28,495 nt of DNA from Spirochaetaceae bacterium (GTDB lineage Bacteria; Spirochaetota; Spirochaetia; Treponematales; Breznakiellaceae). The notes under the pieces were generated by a model. It did no database searches, was not told the origin of the DNA, and was given only the letters and a program-made list of their open reading frames with translations. The position numbers were made by a program, and so were the translations under genes. Below are positions 14,934-22,268 of the stretch, one piece after another (the first letter of the stretch is position 1; every line of letters begins with the position of its first letter). The stretch spans positions 1-28,495 of the forward strand of contig JAISLM010000109.1 of NCBI GenBank assembly GCA_031290855.1, read 5' to 3'.

Positions 14934-15097
14934 AGCGTTTTTCCCAAAACCCAGTTGGTTTTGAGAAAAGCTTCCGAAAAAACGGTCTAATCGGACTAAG
15001 GCCCGCTTTTTCATATAACTCCAAGGGAGCTGGACAAGCGAAGCTTGTCTCCCAAGCGAAGCTTGTCTCCCAAAAACTGAAGTTTTGGGAAAGCCTC
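14934..15097 (+). repeat. Composite palindromic element, family B, copy 2 (inside the ribosomal operon)
   Basis: Same architecture as 597-777: ends TTTTTCCCAAAAC and GTTTTGGGAAAGCCTC, a GAAAAG hairpin, a terminator-like stem, two 18-base ACAAGC-GAA-GCTTGT units, and a terminal AAAAC/GTTTT hairpin. It lies between rpsS and rplV and accounts for the gap. The terminator-like stem has two mismatches compared with the intact version in copy 1. The 60-codon minus-strand frame across it (14832-15014) is part of the repeat and not considered a gene. Confidence 0.75.
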
Positions 15098-15163
15098 GCT
15101 AATCAGCCCATTTTACCGGCCCGGACCAAACCGCAACCAGCCCTTTCTGCCCCTCGCATCCCG

Positions 15164-15442
15164 TCATTTGGAGGCCTTTTTGTCGGAGCCGGAATGTCCG
15201 CGGAAAATACGTGTTGGCGAAAATTCACCCAGCTTGTGTCCGACAAGATTCTCGGTTATGTACACAGGCACCCATGTCTTTCCGTTATAAACCGAGATTG
15301 TTATACCAACCATTTCTGGAATTATAGTCGAACAGCGGGAATAAGTCTTGACCATGCGCCGTTCCGTTGCCTTATTCATCTCCAAAATTTTTTTGTACAA
15401 GCTCTTTTCAATGAAAGGGCCTTTCTTTATCGATCGCGACAC
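15164..15442 (-). CDS. rpsS: 30S ribosomal protein S19
   Basis: 92 residues. SRSIKKGPFIEKSLYKKI at the start and VYNGKTWVPVYITENLVGHKLGEF-type core, then FSPTRIFRGHSG, identify S19, which forms the head with S13. Start codon is GTG. The downstream operon gap contains a family B element. Confidence 0.98.
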   Translation of the reverse strand: MSRSIKKGPFIEKSLYKKILEMNKATERRMVKTYSRCSTIIPEMVGITISVYNGKTWVPVYITENLVGHKLGEFSPTRIFRGHSGSDKKASK

Positions 15443-15458
15443 CTTTACCCCTTACCCT

Positions 15459-16286
15459 TTATTTTTTCTTCCTGCGGCTTACGATAAAGCGCGAAGAAGC
15501 CTTGTGCTTGTCCCTTGTCTTATAGCCTTTTGTAGGCTGACCCCACGGAGTTACCGGATGTATACCCTTATTCTTGCCTTCGCCGCCGCCGTGCGGGTGA
15601 TCAACAGGATTCATAACCATACCGCGGACGGTTGGCCTTACACCAAGCCAGCGTTTACGCCCGGCCTTTCCGTAACGGATATTCATATGATCCTCGTTAC
15701 CGACAACACCGATAACGGCATAACATTTCTTGAAAATCATACGCATCTCACCGGAAGGCAGCTTTATCGTAACATAATTGCCCTCTTTGGCGGCGACCAG
15801 CGCCGAAGCGCCGGCGGAACGCGCAAGCTGTGCGCCTTTGCCCAATGTCAACTCTATATTATGTATCGTGAAACCAAGCGGTATGTTTTCAAGCGGCAGG
15901 GCGTTGCCCGGCTCTATCGGAGCGGAAGGTCCGTTAAAAATCTTGACACCCACCTTAAGATCCTTGGGAGCTACAATGTAACGTTTTTCGCCGTCCGCAT
16001 AGACGACCAACGCTATGTTCGCGCTCCGGTTAGGATCGTATTCTATCGTGGCAACCCTGCCGGGGATATTTATTTTATCCCTTTTAAAGTCTATCATTCG
16101 GTAAAGCCTTTTATGACCGCCGCCTTTGTGCCATACGCTGATTCTACCGTTCGAATCACGACCGGCGCGTTCTTTCCGCCCATAAGTAAGAGACTTCTCG
16201 GGTGTATTCGTAGTAATATGGGAAAAATCGAGGCTCTGCCATTGCCGCATACCGGGTGTAACCGGTTTATATGTCTTGATGCCCAT
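15459..16286 (-). CDS. rplB: 50S ribosomal protein L2
   Basis: 275 residues from MGIKTYKPVTPGMRQWQSLDF. The near-invariant MNPVDHPHGGGEGKNKG segment, with the histidine near the peptidyl-transferase centre, lies at about residues 222-238. The frame extends 22 codons upstream into rplW, but the ATG at 16286 has AGGGAG upstream and lies three bases after the rplW stop. Confidence 0.98.
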   Translation of the reverse strand: MGIKTYKPVTPGMRQWQSLDFSHITTNTPEKSLTYGRKERAGRDSNGRISVWHKGGGHKRLYRMIDFKRDKINIPGRVATIEYDPNRSANIALVVYADGEKRYIVAPKDLKVGVKIFNGPSAPIEPGNALPLENIPLGFTIHNIELTLGKGAQLARSAGASALVAAKEGNYVTIKLPSGEMRMIFKKCYAVIGVVGNEDHMNIRYGKAGRKRWLGVRPTVRGMVMNPVDHPHGGGEGKNKGIHPVTPWGQPTKGYKTRDKHKASSRFIVSRRKKK

Positions 16287-16288
16287 CC

Positions 16289-16573
16289 TTAAACTCCCTC
16301 GAATAGCGCTATTTTTTCGTCTTTCGCCAGTGTTACAACGGCTTTTTTCCACGTTGCCGTGTAACCCCTTTTATAACGCTGCCGTTTTGGTTTGCCGCCG
16401 ACGATAGCCGTGGTACAGGCGACAGGATGCACGTTAAACAGTACACGCACCGCTTCTTTTATAAGAGGTTTGTTCGCCTTCATATCAACCTGAAAAACAT
16501 AACGTCCGCTTTCACGCAGAATGTTTGTTTTCTCGGATAATACCGGACGTATCAAAACCTGTTCGTAATTCAC
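16289..16573 (-). CDS. rplW: 50S ribosomal protein L23
   Basis: 94 residues. YEQVLIRPVLSEKTNIL and YVFQVDMKANKPLIKEAVRVLF are L23 motifs; the protein is the main docking site at the tunnel exit. Its GTG start overlaps the rplD stop by four bases (GTGA), indicating coupled translation. Confidence 0.97.
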   Translation of the reverse strand: MNYEQVLIRPVLSEKTNILRESGRYVFQVDMKANKPLIKEAVRVLFNVHPVACTTAIVGGKPKRQRYKRGYTATWKKAVVTLAKDEKIALFEGV

Positions 16574-17253
16574 GCCTTAACCCCCAAACCTGTATTCCGC
16601 CTGTTTTTATGAGCCGCGTAAAATTCACATATCTCTTTTGCCGCCGTCTCGAGCAGGAAAACGCGGCGTCCATAAAACAAATCGTGAACCCGCAGACGTG
16701 TAGCTGAAAGGAAGCTAAGCCAAGGAATATTCCTGCCGGCACGTTTCAACATATTGACGCGATCCCTGCCATTTTCGTCTCCATTCAAAACGATAACCGT
16801 ACGCTCACCCGCGCCAAAATTCTGAAGAATCCCAAAAAGTTTCTTTGTTTTCCCATCTTCAACGGAAAAATCTTCGATAACTTTTAGTGTGCCTGTATTC
16901 GCCTTAAGGCTCAAGGCGGTTTTTACCGCGAGTCGTTTTGCCATTTTAGGCATTTTATACGAAAAATCCCGAGGTTTTGGCCCAAAAACCGTGCCGCCGC
17001 CAACCAACAATGGCGATTTTTTATCACCCCGGCGCGCCCGGCCCGTACCTTTCTGCTTGTAAGGTTTGGCATTTGAACCATGTACCTCACCACGATCTTT
17101 GGTACACGCCGTTCCAAGCCGCTTGTTGGCAAGCTCATTGTTTATAGCGTACCACAAAAGGTCTTGGTTGACCTCAAGGCCAAAAACAGCATCGTCAAGG
17201 TTCATCTTTCGCAATTCCTGCCCCGCTGTTGAATATACAGTCGTTTCCATCAT
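16570..17253 (-). CDS. rplD: 50S ribosomal protein L4
   Basis: 227 residues. The extended loop that reaches the exit tunnel includes KPYKQKGTGRARRGDKKSPL and GGGTVFGPKPRDFSYKMP. In E. coli L4 represses the S10 operon; whether it does so here is not shown. The ATG overlaps the rplC stop (ATGA); a second ATG follows at once. It overlaps rplW by four bases. Confidence 0.98.
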   Translation of the reverse strand: MMETTVYSTAGQELRKMNLDDAVFGLEVNQDLLWYAINNELANKRLGTACTKDRGEVHGSNAKPYKQKGTGRARRGDKKSPLLVGGGTVFGPKPRDFSYKMPKMAKRLAVKTALSLKANTGTLKVIEDFSVEDGKTKKLFGILQNFGAGERTVIVLNGDENGRDRVNMLKRAGRNIPWLSFLSATRLRVHDLFYGRRVFLLETAAKEICEFYAAHKNRRNTGLGVKA

Positions 17254-17879
17254 GCCCTCTGTTTTTTTACCGCCGCACGGACCACGACAAGCCCTTTGTT
17301 GATGCCGGGAACCGCCCCGCGTATCAACAGTAACTGTTTTTCGGTATCTATCTTTACCACCCGGATATTCAAAGTGGTAACCTGTTCGCGCCCCATTCTA
17401 CCAGGAAGTTTTACATTTTTGAAAGTTTTATGCGGATAAGTCGACTGTCCCGTTGAACCCGGCTCTCGGTGAAATTTGGAACCGTGCGTCTTGCGTCCTC
17501 CGCCAAAACCGTACCGTTTAACAACACCCTGAAAACCTTTGCCCTTTGAGACACCCTGAACATCGACATAACGACAGCCTTCAAAAATCTCTACGCCCAA
17601 AGAATCGCCTATCGCGCATTCTTTGCTAAAATCACGGAATTCCCTAATACGTTTTTTGGGCGCAACACCTTCAGGAAACTGACCGGCGTAGGGTTTTGTA
17701 ACCTTGTTAGCCTTGGCGTCATCAACTCCAAGCACTACCGCATTGTATCCGTTTTTGTTTTCGTTTTTTTGGCCTATAACGACATTTGGATCAACACGCA
17801 ACACCGTCACCGGAACGAGGCTGCCTTTTTCGTCAAAAATCTGTGTCATACCCAACTTTCTGGCTAAAAGCCCTAACAT
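17250..17879 (-). CDS. rplC: 50S ribosomal protein L3
   Basis: 209 residues from MLGLLARKLGMTQIFDEKG. GFQGVVKRYGFGGGRKTHGSK and GSTGQSTYPHKTFKNVKLPG include the loop near the peptidyl-transferase centre and the glutamine that is methylated in some bacteria. Of two adjacent ATGs the second (17879) is six bases from AGGAG, the better spacing. The longer frame to 17918 is unlikely. Confidence 0.97.
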   Translation of the reverse strand: MLGLLARKLGMTQIFDEKGSLVPVTVLRVDPNVVIGQKNENKNGYNAVVLGVDDAKANKVTKPYAGQFPEGVAPKKRIREFRDFSKECAIGDSLGVEIFEGCRYVDVQGVSKGKGFQGVVKRYGFGGGRKTHGSKFHREPGSTGQSTYPHKTFKNVKLPGRMGREQVTTLNIRVVKIDTEKQLLLIRGAVPGINKGLVVVRAAVKKQRA

Positions 17880-17960
17880 CATTTTCTCCTGCACAGCCGC
17901 CTGCCCCACGCCGCGCAAACGGCCAAAGCCGCTTTTGCCAACGCGATTAGCCGCAACCGG

Positions 17961-18269
17961 CTACTGTTTTATCTCTACATCTACGCCGGCGGGAAGCTCA
18001 AGCTTCATCAGTGAGTCCATCACTTCGGACGAAGGCTCAATAATGTCGATAAGACGCTTATGTGTACGCATCTCGAACTGTTCACGAGACTTTTTATTCA
18101 CATGCGGCGAACGCAGAACCGTGATCTTGTTTATTCGGGTAGGAAGCGGAATCGGCCCCGTTATCTTGGCTCCTGCCTTTACTACCGTAGTTACTATCGA
18201 CTTAGCGCTTTGATCTATCAGTTCAACGTCAAACCCGCGCAATCTTACGCGAATCCGTTCCTTGGTCAT
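17961..18269 (-). CDS. rpsJ: 30S ribosomal protein S10
   Basis: 102 residues from MTKERIRVRLRGFDVELIDQS. GPIPLPTRINKITVLRSPHVNKKSREQFE is the S10 signature (read here in parts). S10 also acts as NusE in antitermination. GGAGGAAAG precedes the ATG. An intrinsic terminator-like hairpin lies 16 bases upstream, between tuf and rpsJ. Confidence 0.98.
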   Translation of the reverse strand: MTKERIRVRLRGFDVELIDQSAKSIVTTVVKAGAKITGPIPLPTRINKITVLRSPHVNKKSREQFEMRTHKRLIDIIEPSSEVMDSLMKLELPAGVDVEIKQ

Positions 18270-18285
18270 CTTTCCTCCGGAAAAC

Positions 18286-18313
18286 AAAAAAACAGCAAGT
18301 AAACTACTTGCTG
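18286..18313 (-). terminator. Terminator or attenuator between tuf and rpsJ
   Basis: On the minus strand, perfect 9-base arms CAGCAAGTA and TACTTGCTG with a 3-base loop are followed by seven Ts. This is a textbook intrinsic terminator in a 58-base gap. Partial readthrough would feed the ribosomal operon; full termination would need a promoter, which I do not see, before rpsJ. Confidence 0.8.
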
Positions 18314-18327
18314 CCTTCGCCTTTCAC

Positions 18328-19530
18328 CTATTCTATAATCTCTACAACCTGTCCGGAAGCAACGGTTTTACCGCCCTCACGAATAGCAAAGCGTAAACCT
18401 TTCTCCATCGCGATAGGATGAATAAGTTCGCCCTGAATCTCGGTATTATCGCCAGGCATAACCATCTTTTCGCCCGCCTTCGCTTCACCGGGAAGCGTAA
18501 CGGTACCGGTAATATCGGTCGTTCGGAAATAAAACTGCGGCCTGTAGCCGGTAAAGAACGGCGTTTTGCGTCCGCCTTCTTCCTGAGAAAGGCAGTATAT
18601 CTGGCCCTTGAATTTGAAGTGCGGCGTGATCGAGCCGGGTTTCGCGAGAACCTGGCCACGTTCAACCTCCTTCTTGTCGATACCACGAAGGAGCGCCCCG
18701 ATATTATCACCGGACTGACCTTCGTCAAGCAGTTTATTGAACATTTCTATACCGGTTACAACGGTCTTTTTGGTCGGTTTTATGCCGACAATCTCGATTT
18801 CCTCGTTCAGTTTGATCACGCCGCGCTCGATCTTACCGGTAACGACTGTACCGCGCCCCTGAATCGTGAAAACGTCCTCGATTGGCATAAGGAACGGCTT
18901 ATCAATATCGCGCACCGGATCCGGGAAATATGTATCCATCGCCTCAAGAAGTTCATCTATACACTTTGTCGCTTCGGGATTATCCGGATCGGTCATGGCT
19001 TGAAACGCGGATCCCTTGATTATCGGTATGTCTTTTCCGGGAAAACCATTGGCGGTGAGCACGTCACGGACTTCCTCTTCGACAAGATCTATCAGTTCGG
19101 GGTCTTCCAGTTGATCAATCTTGTTAAGGAAGACGATCATGTTGGGGACGCCTACCTGGCGGGCAAGGATTATGTGCTCGCGGGTCTGGGGCATGACCGA
19201 ATCGGGGGCCGAAACAACGAGTACCGCGCCGTCCATCTGTGCCGCACCGGTAATCATGTTCTTAATATAATCGGCGTGACCTGGGCAGTCGATATGAGCG
19301 TAATGCCTCTTTTCGGATTGATATTCCAAATGCCGCGTGTTGATCGTGATGCCGCGCGCCTTCTCTTCCGGCGCGTTGTCAATCTCGTCATATTTCATAA
19401 CCTTGTCACCATACTTCTTTCCGCAGTGCATGGTGATCGCGGCGGACAGAGTCGTCTTTCCATGATCTACGTGTCCGATGGTCCCGACATTCATGTGGAT
19501 TTTTGTTCTATTGAACTTATCTTTAGCCAT
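18328..19530 (-). CDS. tuf: Elongation factor Tu
   Basis: 400 residues. The GTPase motifs are all present: GHVDHGKT (19-26), DCPGH (81-85) and NKID (136-139). Domains 2 and 3 follow, with GRGTVVTGKIERG and the RTTDITGTV segment. EF-Tu delivers aminoacyl-tRNA to the ribosomal A site. The ATG at 19530 is chosen because GGAGGAGC lies just before it; a frame extending ten codons further is unlikely. It heads the S10-spc-alpha block, has its own promoters and a long leader, and ends at a terminator-like hairpin. Confidence 0.99.
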   Translation of the reverse strand: MAKDKFNRTKIHMNVGTIGHVDHGKTTLSAAITMHCGKKYGDKVMKYDEIDNAPEEKARGITINTRHLEYQSEKRHYAHIDCPGHADYIKNMITGAAQMDGAVLVVSAPDSVMPQTREHIILARQVGVPNMIVFLNKIDQLEDPELIDLVEEEVRDVLTANGFPGKDIPIIKGSAFQAMTDPDNPEATKCIDELLEAMDTYFPDPVRDIDKPFLMPIEDVFTIQGRGTVVTGKIERGVIKLNEEIEIVGIKPTKKTVVTGIEMFNKLLDEGQSGDNIGALLRGIDKKEVERGQVLAKPGSITPHFKFKGQIYCLSQEEGGRKTPFFTGYRPQFYFRTTDITGTVTLPGEAKAGEKMVMPGDNTEIQGELIHPIAMEKGLRFAIREGGKTVASGQVVEIIE

Positions 19531-19580
19531 CTCGTGCTCCTCCTTACATTTATTGGGCACATTGTGTTATGACGGTTTCT

Positions 19581-19609
19581 AATTTAGCATAACTATAGAA
19601 ATATGCCAA
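19581..19609 (-). promoter_or_regulatory. Possible second tuf promoter
   Basis: TTGGCA (19604-19609) and TAAATT (19581-19586) are 17 bases apart on the minus strand, about 50 bases before the tuf start. The -10 box is weak (4 of 6). Confidence 0.35.
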
Positions 19610-19891
19610 TCCACCGTCACCGTTTCCACGCTCCATCAGGAGTTTTCGAAACGATTATATCTACACCGTCCATTCACTGATAAACGGCTTGTTTAATCTT
19701 TGGGGACAGACTAACACCGGCGCAGTTTGCCGCAAGAAGCGGAATACACCTTTGATTTGCCATGTCCACCTATCCCATCGGGGCAAAACCCGATGATCGG
19801 TTTGGATTATACCGCAACCGCTCTCGCGTTTGCTTAGGGGGCTCCGCTTCGCAAAACTCCATGCCGTAAGCTTTAAGCCTCCGTATACTTT

Positions 19892-19920
19892 ATTAAACCA
19901 CAATCTAAAAAGAATGTCAA
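19892..19920 (-). promoter_or_regulatory. Strong tuf operon promoter
   Basis: Consensus TTGACA (19915-19920), a 17-base spacer, then TTTAAT (19892-19897) on the minus strand. Transcription would start near 19885 and give a leader of about 355 bases before tuf. The leader includes a hairpin ATCGGG/CCCGAT near 19772-19792 and no tRNA. The rest of 19531-20102 has no gene I can support. Confidence 0.7.
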
Positions 19921-20003
19921 GCCCCTTACCAAGACAAGAGCAAAACAGACTGTATGTCAGCCACAACTTCTCCGCCCGATCACGTAAAGAGGGCGGATGA
20001 CTA

Positions 20004-20040
20004 AAAACACTTAACGGGGTGTGTTACACACGGCAACCCG
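20004..20040 (-). terminator. Possible terminator after rpsG
   Basis: On the minus strand a bulged stem (CGGG .. GTGTG loop CACAC .. CCCG) is followed within eight bases by five Ts. It would end the rpsL-rpsG transcript before the tuf promoter. The bulge makes the call uncertain. Confidence 0.4.
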
Positions 20041-20094
20041 CGTTTTTATTAGTACACACAAGGAGCCGCAGCATTCCCATCGTCGCTATTATTA

Positions 20095-20123
20095 TTTACA
20101 CACTACCAACGGTAGTGTGTAAA
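20095..20123. other. 13-base perfect inverted repeat across the rpsG stop codon
   Basis: TTTACACACTACC (20095-20107) and GGTAGTGTGTAAA (20111-20123) are exact reverse complements with a 3-base loop. The rpsG stop codon lies inside the stem. No U run follows on either strand, so it looks like an mRNA 3'-end stabiliser or factor site more than a plain terminator. Confidence 0.6.
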
Positions 20124-20573
20124 GGCCTTGTTCGCCTCGGCGTTCTTGTGGGTGTCTTCTTTCTTTTTGAAGGCGGCGCCCGTACCGTTGAACGCGTCCA
20201 ACAACTCGGTTGCCAGGCGCTCGTCCATACCGTGACCGGCACGCGCACGGGCGGCTTTTATTATCCAGCGCATTCCAAGCGCCTCGCGGCGGGACTCGCG
20301 AATTTCGACCGGCACCTGGTAGGTCGCGCCGCCCACACGACGGGATTTTACCTCGACCATAGGCTTAACGTTTTCGACAGCCTTAAGGAATACGTCCAGC
20401 GGCTCCTTGTCCGTCTTGCCGCGCAGTGTTTCCAACGCACAGTGCACGATTCGAAGGCTGACAGAGCGCTTACCCCCCCACATCATACGATTGACAAACT
20501 TGGAAACGACAACGCTGTTATACCTTGGATCCGGCTGAACGTCACGATCTATAGATTTCTTTTTTCTACCCAT
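20103..20573 (-). CDS. rpsG: 30S ribosomal protein S7
   Basis: 156 residues, the usual length. GRKKKSIDRDVQPDPRYNS at the start and the RRVGGATYQVPVEIRESRREALGMRWI core (in parts) identify S7, the primary binder of the 16S 3' domain. It lies nine bases after rpsL. fusA, which follows rpsG in many bacteria, is absent; tuf comes next, behind its own promoter. The final codons form half of a perfect hairpin. Confidence 0.98.
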   Translation of the reverse strand: MGRKKKSIDRDVQPDPRYNSVVVSKFVNRMMWGGKRSVSLRIVHCALETLRGKTDKEPLDVFLKAVENVKPMVEVKSRRVGGATYQVPVEIRESRREALGMRWIIKAARARAGHGMDERLATELLDAFNGTGAAFKKKEDTHKNAEANKAFTHYRW

Positions 20574-20582
20574 TATAATGCC

Positions 20583-20957
20583 TTAAGCTTTGGGGCGCTT
20601 GGCGCCATACTTTGACCGCCCGCGCTTGCGGTCGGTCACACCCAGCGTATCCTTTGCGCCGCGGATTATGTGGTAACGGACACCGGGAAGGTCCTTGACA
20701 CGGCCTCCGCGCACAAGAACGACCGAGTGTTCCTGCAAATTATGCCCGATACCGGGGATATAGGCCGTAACTTCCGTGCCGTGGGAAAGGCGCACACGGG
20801 CAACCTTTCGCAGGGCCGAATTTGGCTTTTTCGGCGTTACCGTCATCACACGGGTACAGACGCCGCGTTTCTGCGGACACGAATGTAAAGCCGGTGATTT
20901 TGTCTTGGACATAACCTGCTGCCGGCCAAAACGAACAAGTTGATTGATCGTGGGCAT
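20583..20957 (-). CDS. rpsL: 30S ribosomal protein S12
   Basis: 124 residues. CPQKRGVCTRV, TPKKPNSALRKVARVRL and GHNLQEHSVVLVRGGRVKDLPG are S12 hallmarks. Lysines at the two sites where streptomycin-resistance changes occur in other bacteria (about K43 and K89) have the sensitive-type residue. S12 monitors decoding. AGGAG lies 12 bases before the ATG, rather far. It heads the rpsL-rpsG pair, with ssrA upstream on the same strand. Confidence 0.98.
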   Translation of the reverse strand: MPTINQLVRFGRQQVMSKTKSPALHSCPQKRGVCTRVMTVTPKKPNSALRKVARVRLSHGTEVTAYIPGIGHNLQEHSVVLVRGGRVKDLPGVRYHIIRGAKDTLGVTDRKRGRSKYGAKRPKA

Positions 20958-20999
20958 TTATAAAAAACACTCCTAATAAACGTTAGTTTTCAGTATAAA

Positions 21000-21028
21000 A
21001 CGGTTTAAAGCGTAAGGCCGTAAACCGT
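21000..21028. promoter_or_regulatory. Inverted repeat in the rpsL leader
   Basis: Perfect 8-base arms ACGGTTTA and TAAACCGT with a 13-base spacer lie 43-71 bases before the rpsL start. A TTGACA (21063-21068) and nearby TAAAAT and TATACT boxes suggest a promoter region, but no pair has proper spacing. The rest of 21029-21189 shows only a GCAAAA/TTTTGC hairpin that may help end ssrA. Confidence 0.35.
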
Positions 21029-21189
21029 ACATTTTATCTAGCTTAAAAAAGCTAAAAAAAAATGTCAATAGAGCAAAACGCTTTTTGCCAAGCCAGCGCA
21101 ATAATTTTACCCGGGCTTTCGGGGCGGCTAAAACAGAATCCAAACACGCCTTTTGACGGAGCCGCCTTGAACCGTGTTTTGCCGCACTC

Positions 21190-21548
21190 TGGAGATGGCG
21201 GGAGTCGAACCCGCGTCCTAATACGCGAAGTACGGGCTTCTACAGGTTTAGCCGCGGATCAAATTGTCTGGACGCCCTTGGCTTCGCGGCGGGCGGGGCG
21301 CCCGTATTCCGGAAAAATCTTATCGCATAAGGTCCGGAAACCTTATTTGACCAGCCCTGGTTGCGACGCAGCGTCCGTCCCTCAAGGCGGCGGGACGGCG
21401 CCACGCGATTACGCCGCTAAAGCGTAGCCGTAATTGTCGTTATCGGCAATTAAATTTTTGTGCCTGTTTTAGGAGTTGGCCCGGAACAAGTCCGCCTCCA
21501 CCTGCAACCCGCGCCCCGAACCGCACCAGTCGAAACCGGTACATCCCC
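21190..21548 (-). ncRNA. ssrA: tmRNA (transfer-messenger RNA)
   Basis: Rescues stalled ribosomes and tags their products for proteolysis. The 5' end GGGGATGTACCGGTTTCGAC and the 3' end GGTTCGACTCCCGCCATCTCCA (last base 21190) pair as a tRNA-like acceptor stem of seven base pairs, with one G-U. CCA is not encoded. The tag frame (21409-21447) reads ADNDNYGYALAA then TAA, ending in the ALAA degradation signal. Length of 359 bases is normal. The transcript direction matches rpsL downstream. Confidence 0.96.
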
Positions 21549-21568
21549 TGAACGCTTATTATATAGAA

Positions 21569-21597
21569 AGCATAACGCCGGGAGCGGAATGTGTCAA
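21569..21597 (-). promoter_or_regulatory. ssrA promoter
   Basis: TTGACA (21592-21597), a 17-base spacer and TATGCT (21569-21574) on the minus strand. A closer TATAAT (21558-21563) lies nine bases before the mature 5' end but has no matching -35. A short leader removed by RNase P would fit the first pair. Confidence 0.6.
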
Positions 21598-21613
21598 GCC
21601 CCCGCATTGCCTC

Positions 21614-21677
21614 ATGAAAAATGTTACCGAAAAGAGGTCATGCCTCAAATTGAAAATGTTACCCAAATAACAATAGG
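21614..21677 (+). repeat. Left end of the truncated IS element
   Basis: Two direct repeats, TGAAAAATGTTACC (from 21614) and TGAAAATGTTACC (from 21651), probably transposase binding sites, lie just before the transposase start. Positions 21623-21677 resemble 199-254. Confidence 0.5.
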
Positions 21678-21699
21678 GGCGCAAATGGAGGGTGTCCCA

Positions 21700-21954
21700 A
21701 TGGGGTTAACTATGAAAGAAAAGCAAGCGGTAACCACGGAATATGCGTTCCGGCATCGAAAAGCAGGGAAAAAAGCTAAGTCGGCTTTGTTCTATGAATT
21801 CATCCGGCTGACCAGCTATCACCGGAAGTCCGCCGTGAGGCTCTTAAACGCCCGGACACTCAGGCAGGTCATGGTGTATGTGGAAGAGAAGCCGGTGAAA
21901 ATCAAGCCGGAAAAAAGGAGCGAATTCAGCAAAAACAGCTTGACATTTACATAG
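21700..21954 (+). pseudogene. IS transposase, N-terminal stub (ISNCY-like / integrase-core type)
   Basis: 84 residues from MGLTMKEKQAVTTEYAFRH. The segment RKAGKKAKSALFYEFIRLTSYHRKSAVRLL resembles the N-terminal helix-turn-helix of a transposase family frequent in treponemes, as I remember it; full-length members exceed 400 residues with an rve-type catalytic core. Here the frame ends after KRSEFSKNSLTFT, with no catalytic domain. The ATG has GGAGGG eight bases upstream. The family name is uncertain, but truncation is clear. Confidence 0.55.
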
Positions 21955-22151
21955 ACGTCAACGCCCCCAGCTTATCCTAACGCGTGTGAGGTGCGCCGCC
22001 GGCAAAGCGCTGTGCGGGCGCGCTCATAAGCCGGGGCTGGCGGCGGCTTTGACTGCCGCGCCAGTCCCAATTACCGGGCCAAAGGCTGCGCCTCTGGAAC
22101 CGCCTTCCCCTGATACACCGCCTAATTCGCCATCACCCATTGGGTGTCGTA
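21955..22151. other. GC-rich spacer with an imperfect hairpin; no gene seen
   Basis: GGGGCTGGCGGCGGC and GCCGCGCCAGTCCC near 22034-22070 form an imperfect stem without a following U run. It may be a remnant of the deleted IS. Confidence 0.3.
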
Positions 22152-22181
22152 TTGACCACGCACTTTACCTCATGCTATCGT
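22152..22181 (+). promoter_or_regulatory. Probable promoter of tRNA-Val
   Basis: TTGACC (22152-22157), an 18-base spacer and TATCGT (22176-22181) lie 13 bases before the mature tRNA 5' end. The -35 box is 5 of 6, the -10 box 4 of 6. Confidence 0.45.
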
Positions 22182-22194
22182 AACCAAACCCCTA

Positions 22195-22268
22195 GGGCGC
22201 GTAGCTCAGCTGGTTAGAGCGCCACGTTTACACCGTGGATGTCCGGGGTTCGAATCCCTGCGCGCCCA
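22195..22268 (+). tRNA. tRNA-Val (anticodon TAC)
   Basis: 74 bases with a perfect 7-bp acceptor stem (GGGCGCG/CGCGCCC), D arm (GCTCAGCTGGTTAGAGC), 5-bp anticodon stem CCACG/CGTGG, loop TTTACAC giving anticodon TAC (22229-22231), and T arm GGGGTTCGAATCCC. CCA is not encoded. It reads GTA and probably other GTN valine codons. It is followed at once by repeat A. Confidence 0.97.

Noticed and set aside
14832..15014. 60-codon minus-strand frame starting MKKRALVRLDRF
   Set aside because: It lies mostly in element B copy 2; the equivalent frame is not kept in the other copies.
15348..16292. Plus-strand frame of 314 codons opposite rpsS and rplB
   Set aside because: Antisense to two certain ribosomal protein genes and without recognisable domains.
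18418..19572. Long plus-strand reading frame of 384 codons opposite tuf
   Set aside because: It is a shadow of the highly biased tuf coding sequence; it has no family resemblance and no ribosome site.
19772..19792. Hairpin in the tuf leader considered as part of a tRNA gene
   Set aside because: No T-arm GGTTCGAATCC sequence, acceptor stem or anticodon arm can be drawn.
19661..19966. 101-codon minus-strand frame in the tuf leader
   Set aside because: It overlaps the likely tuf promoter and shows no protein-like conservation that I recognise.
19972..19996. CCGCCC/GGGCGG inverted repeat near the tuf promoter as a terminator
   Set aside because: Loop of 13 bases and no T run on either strand.
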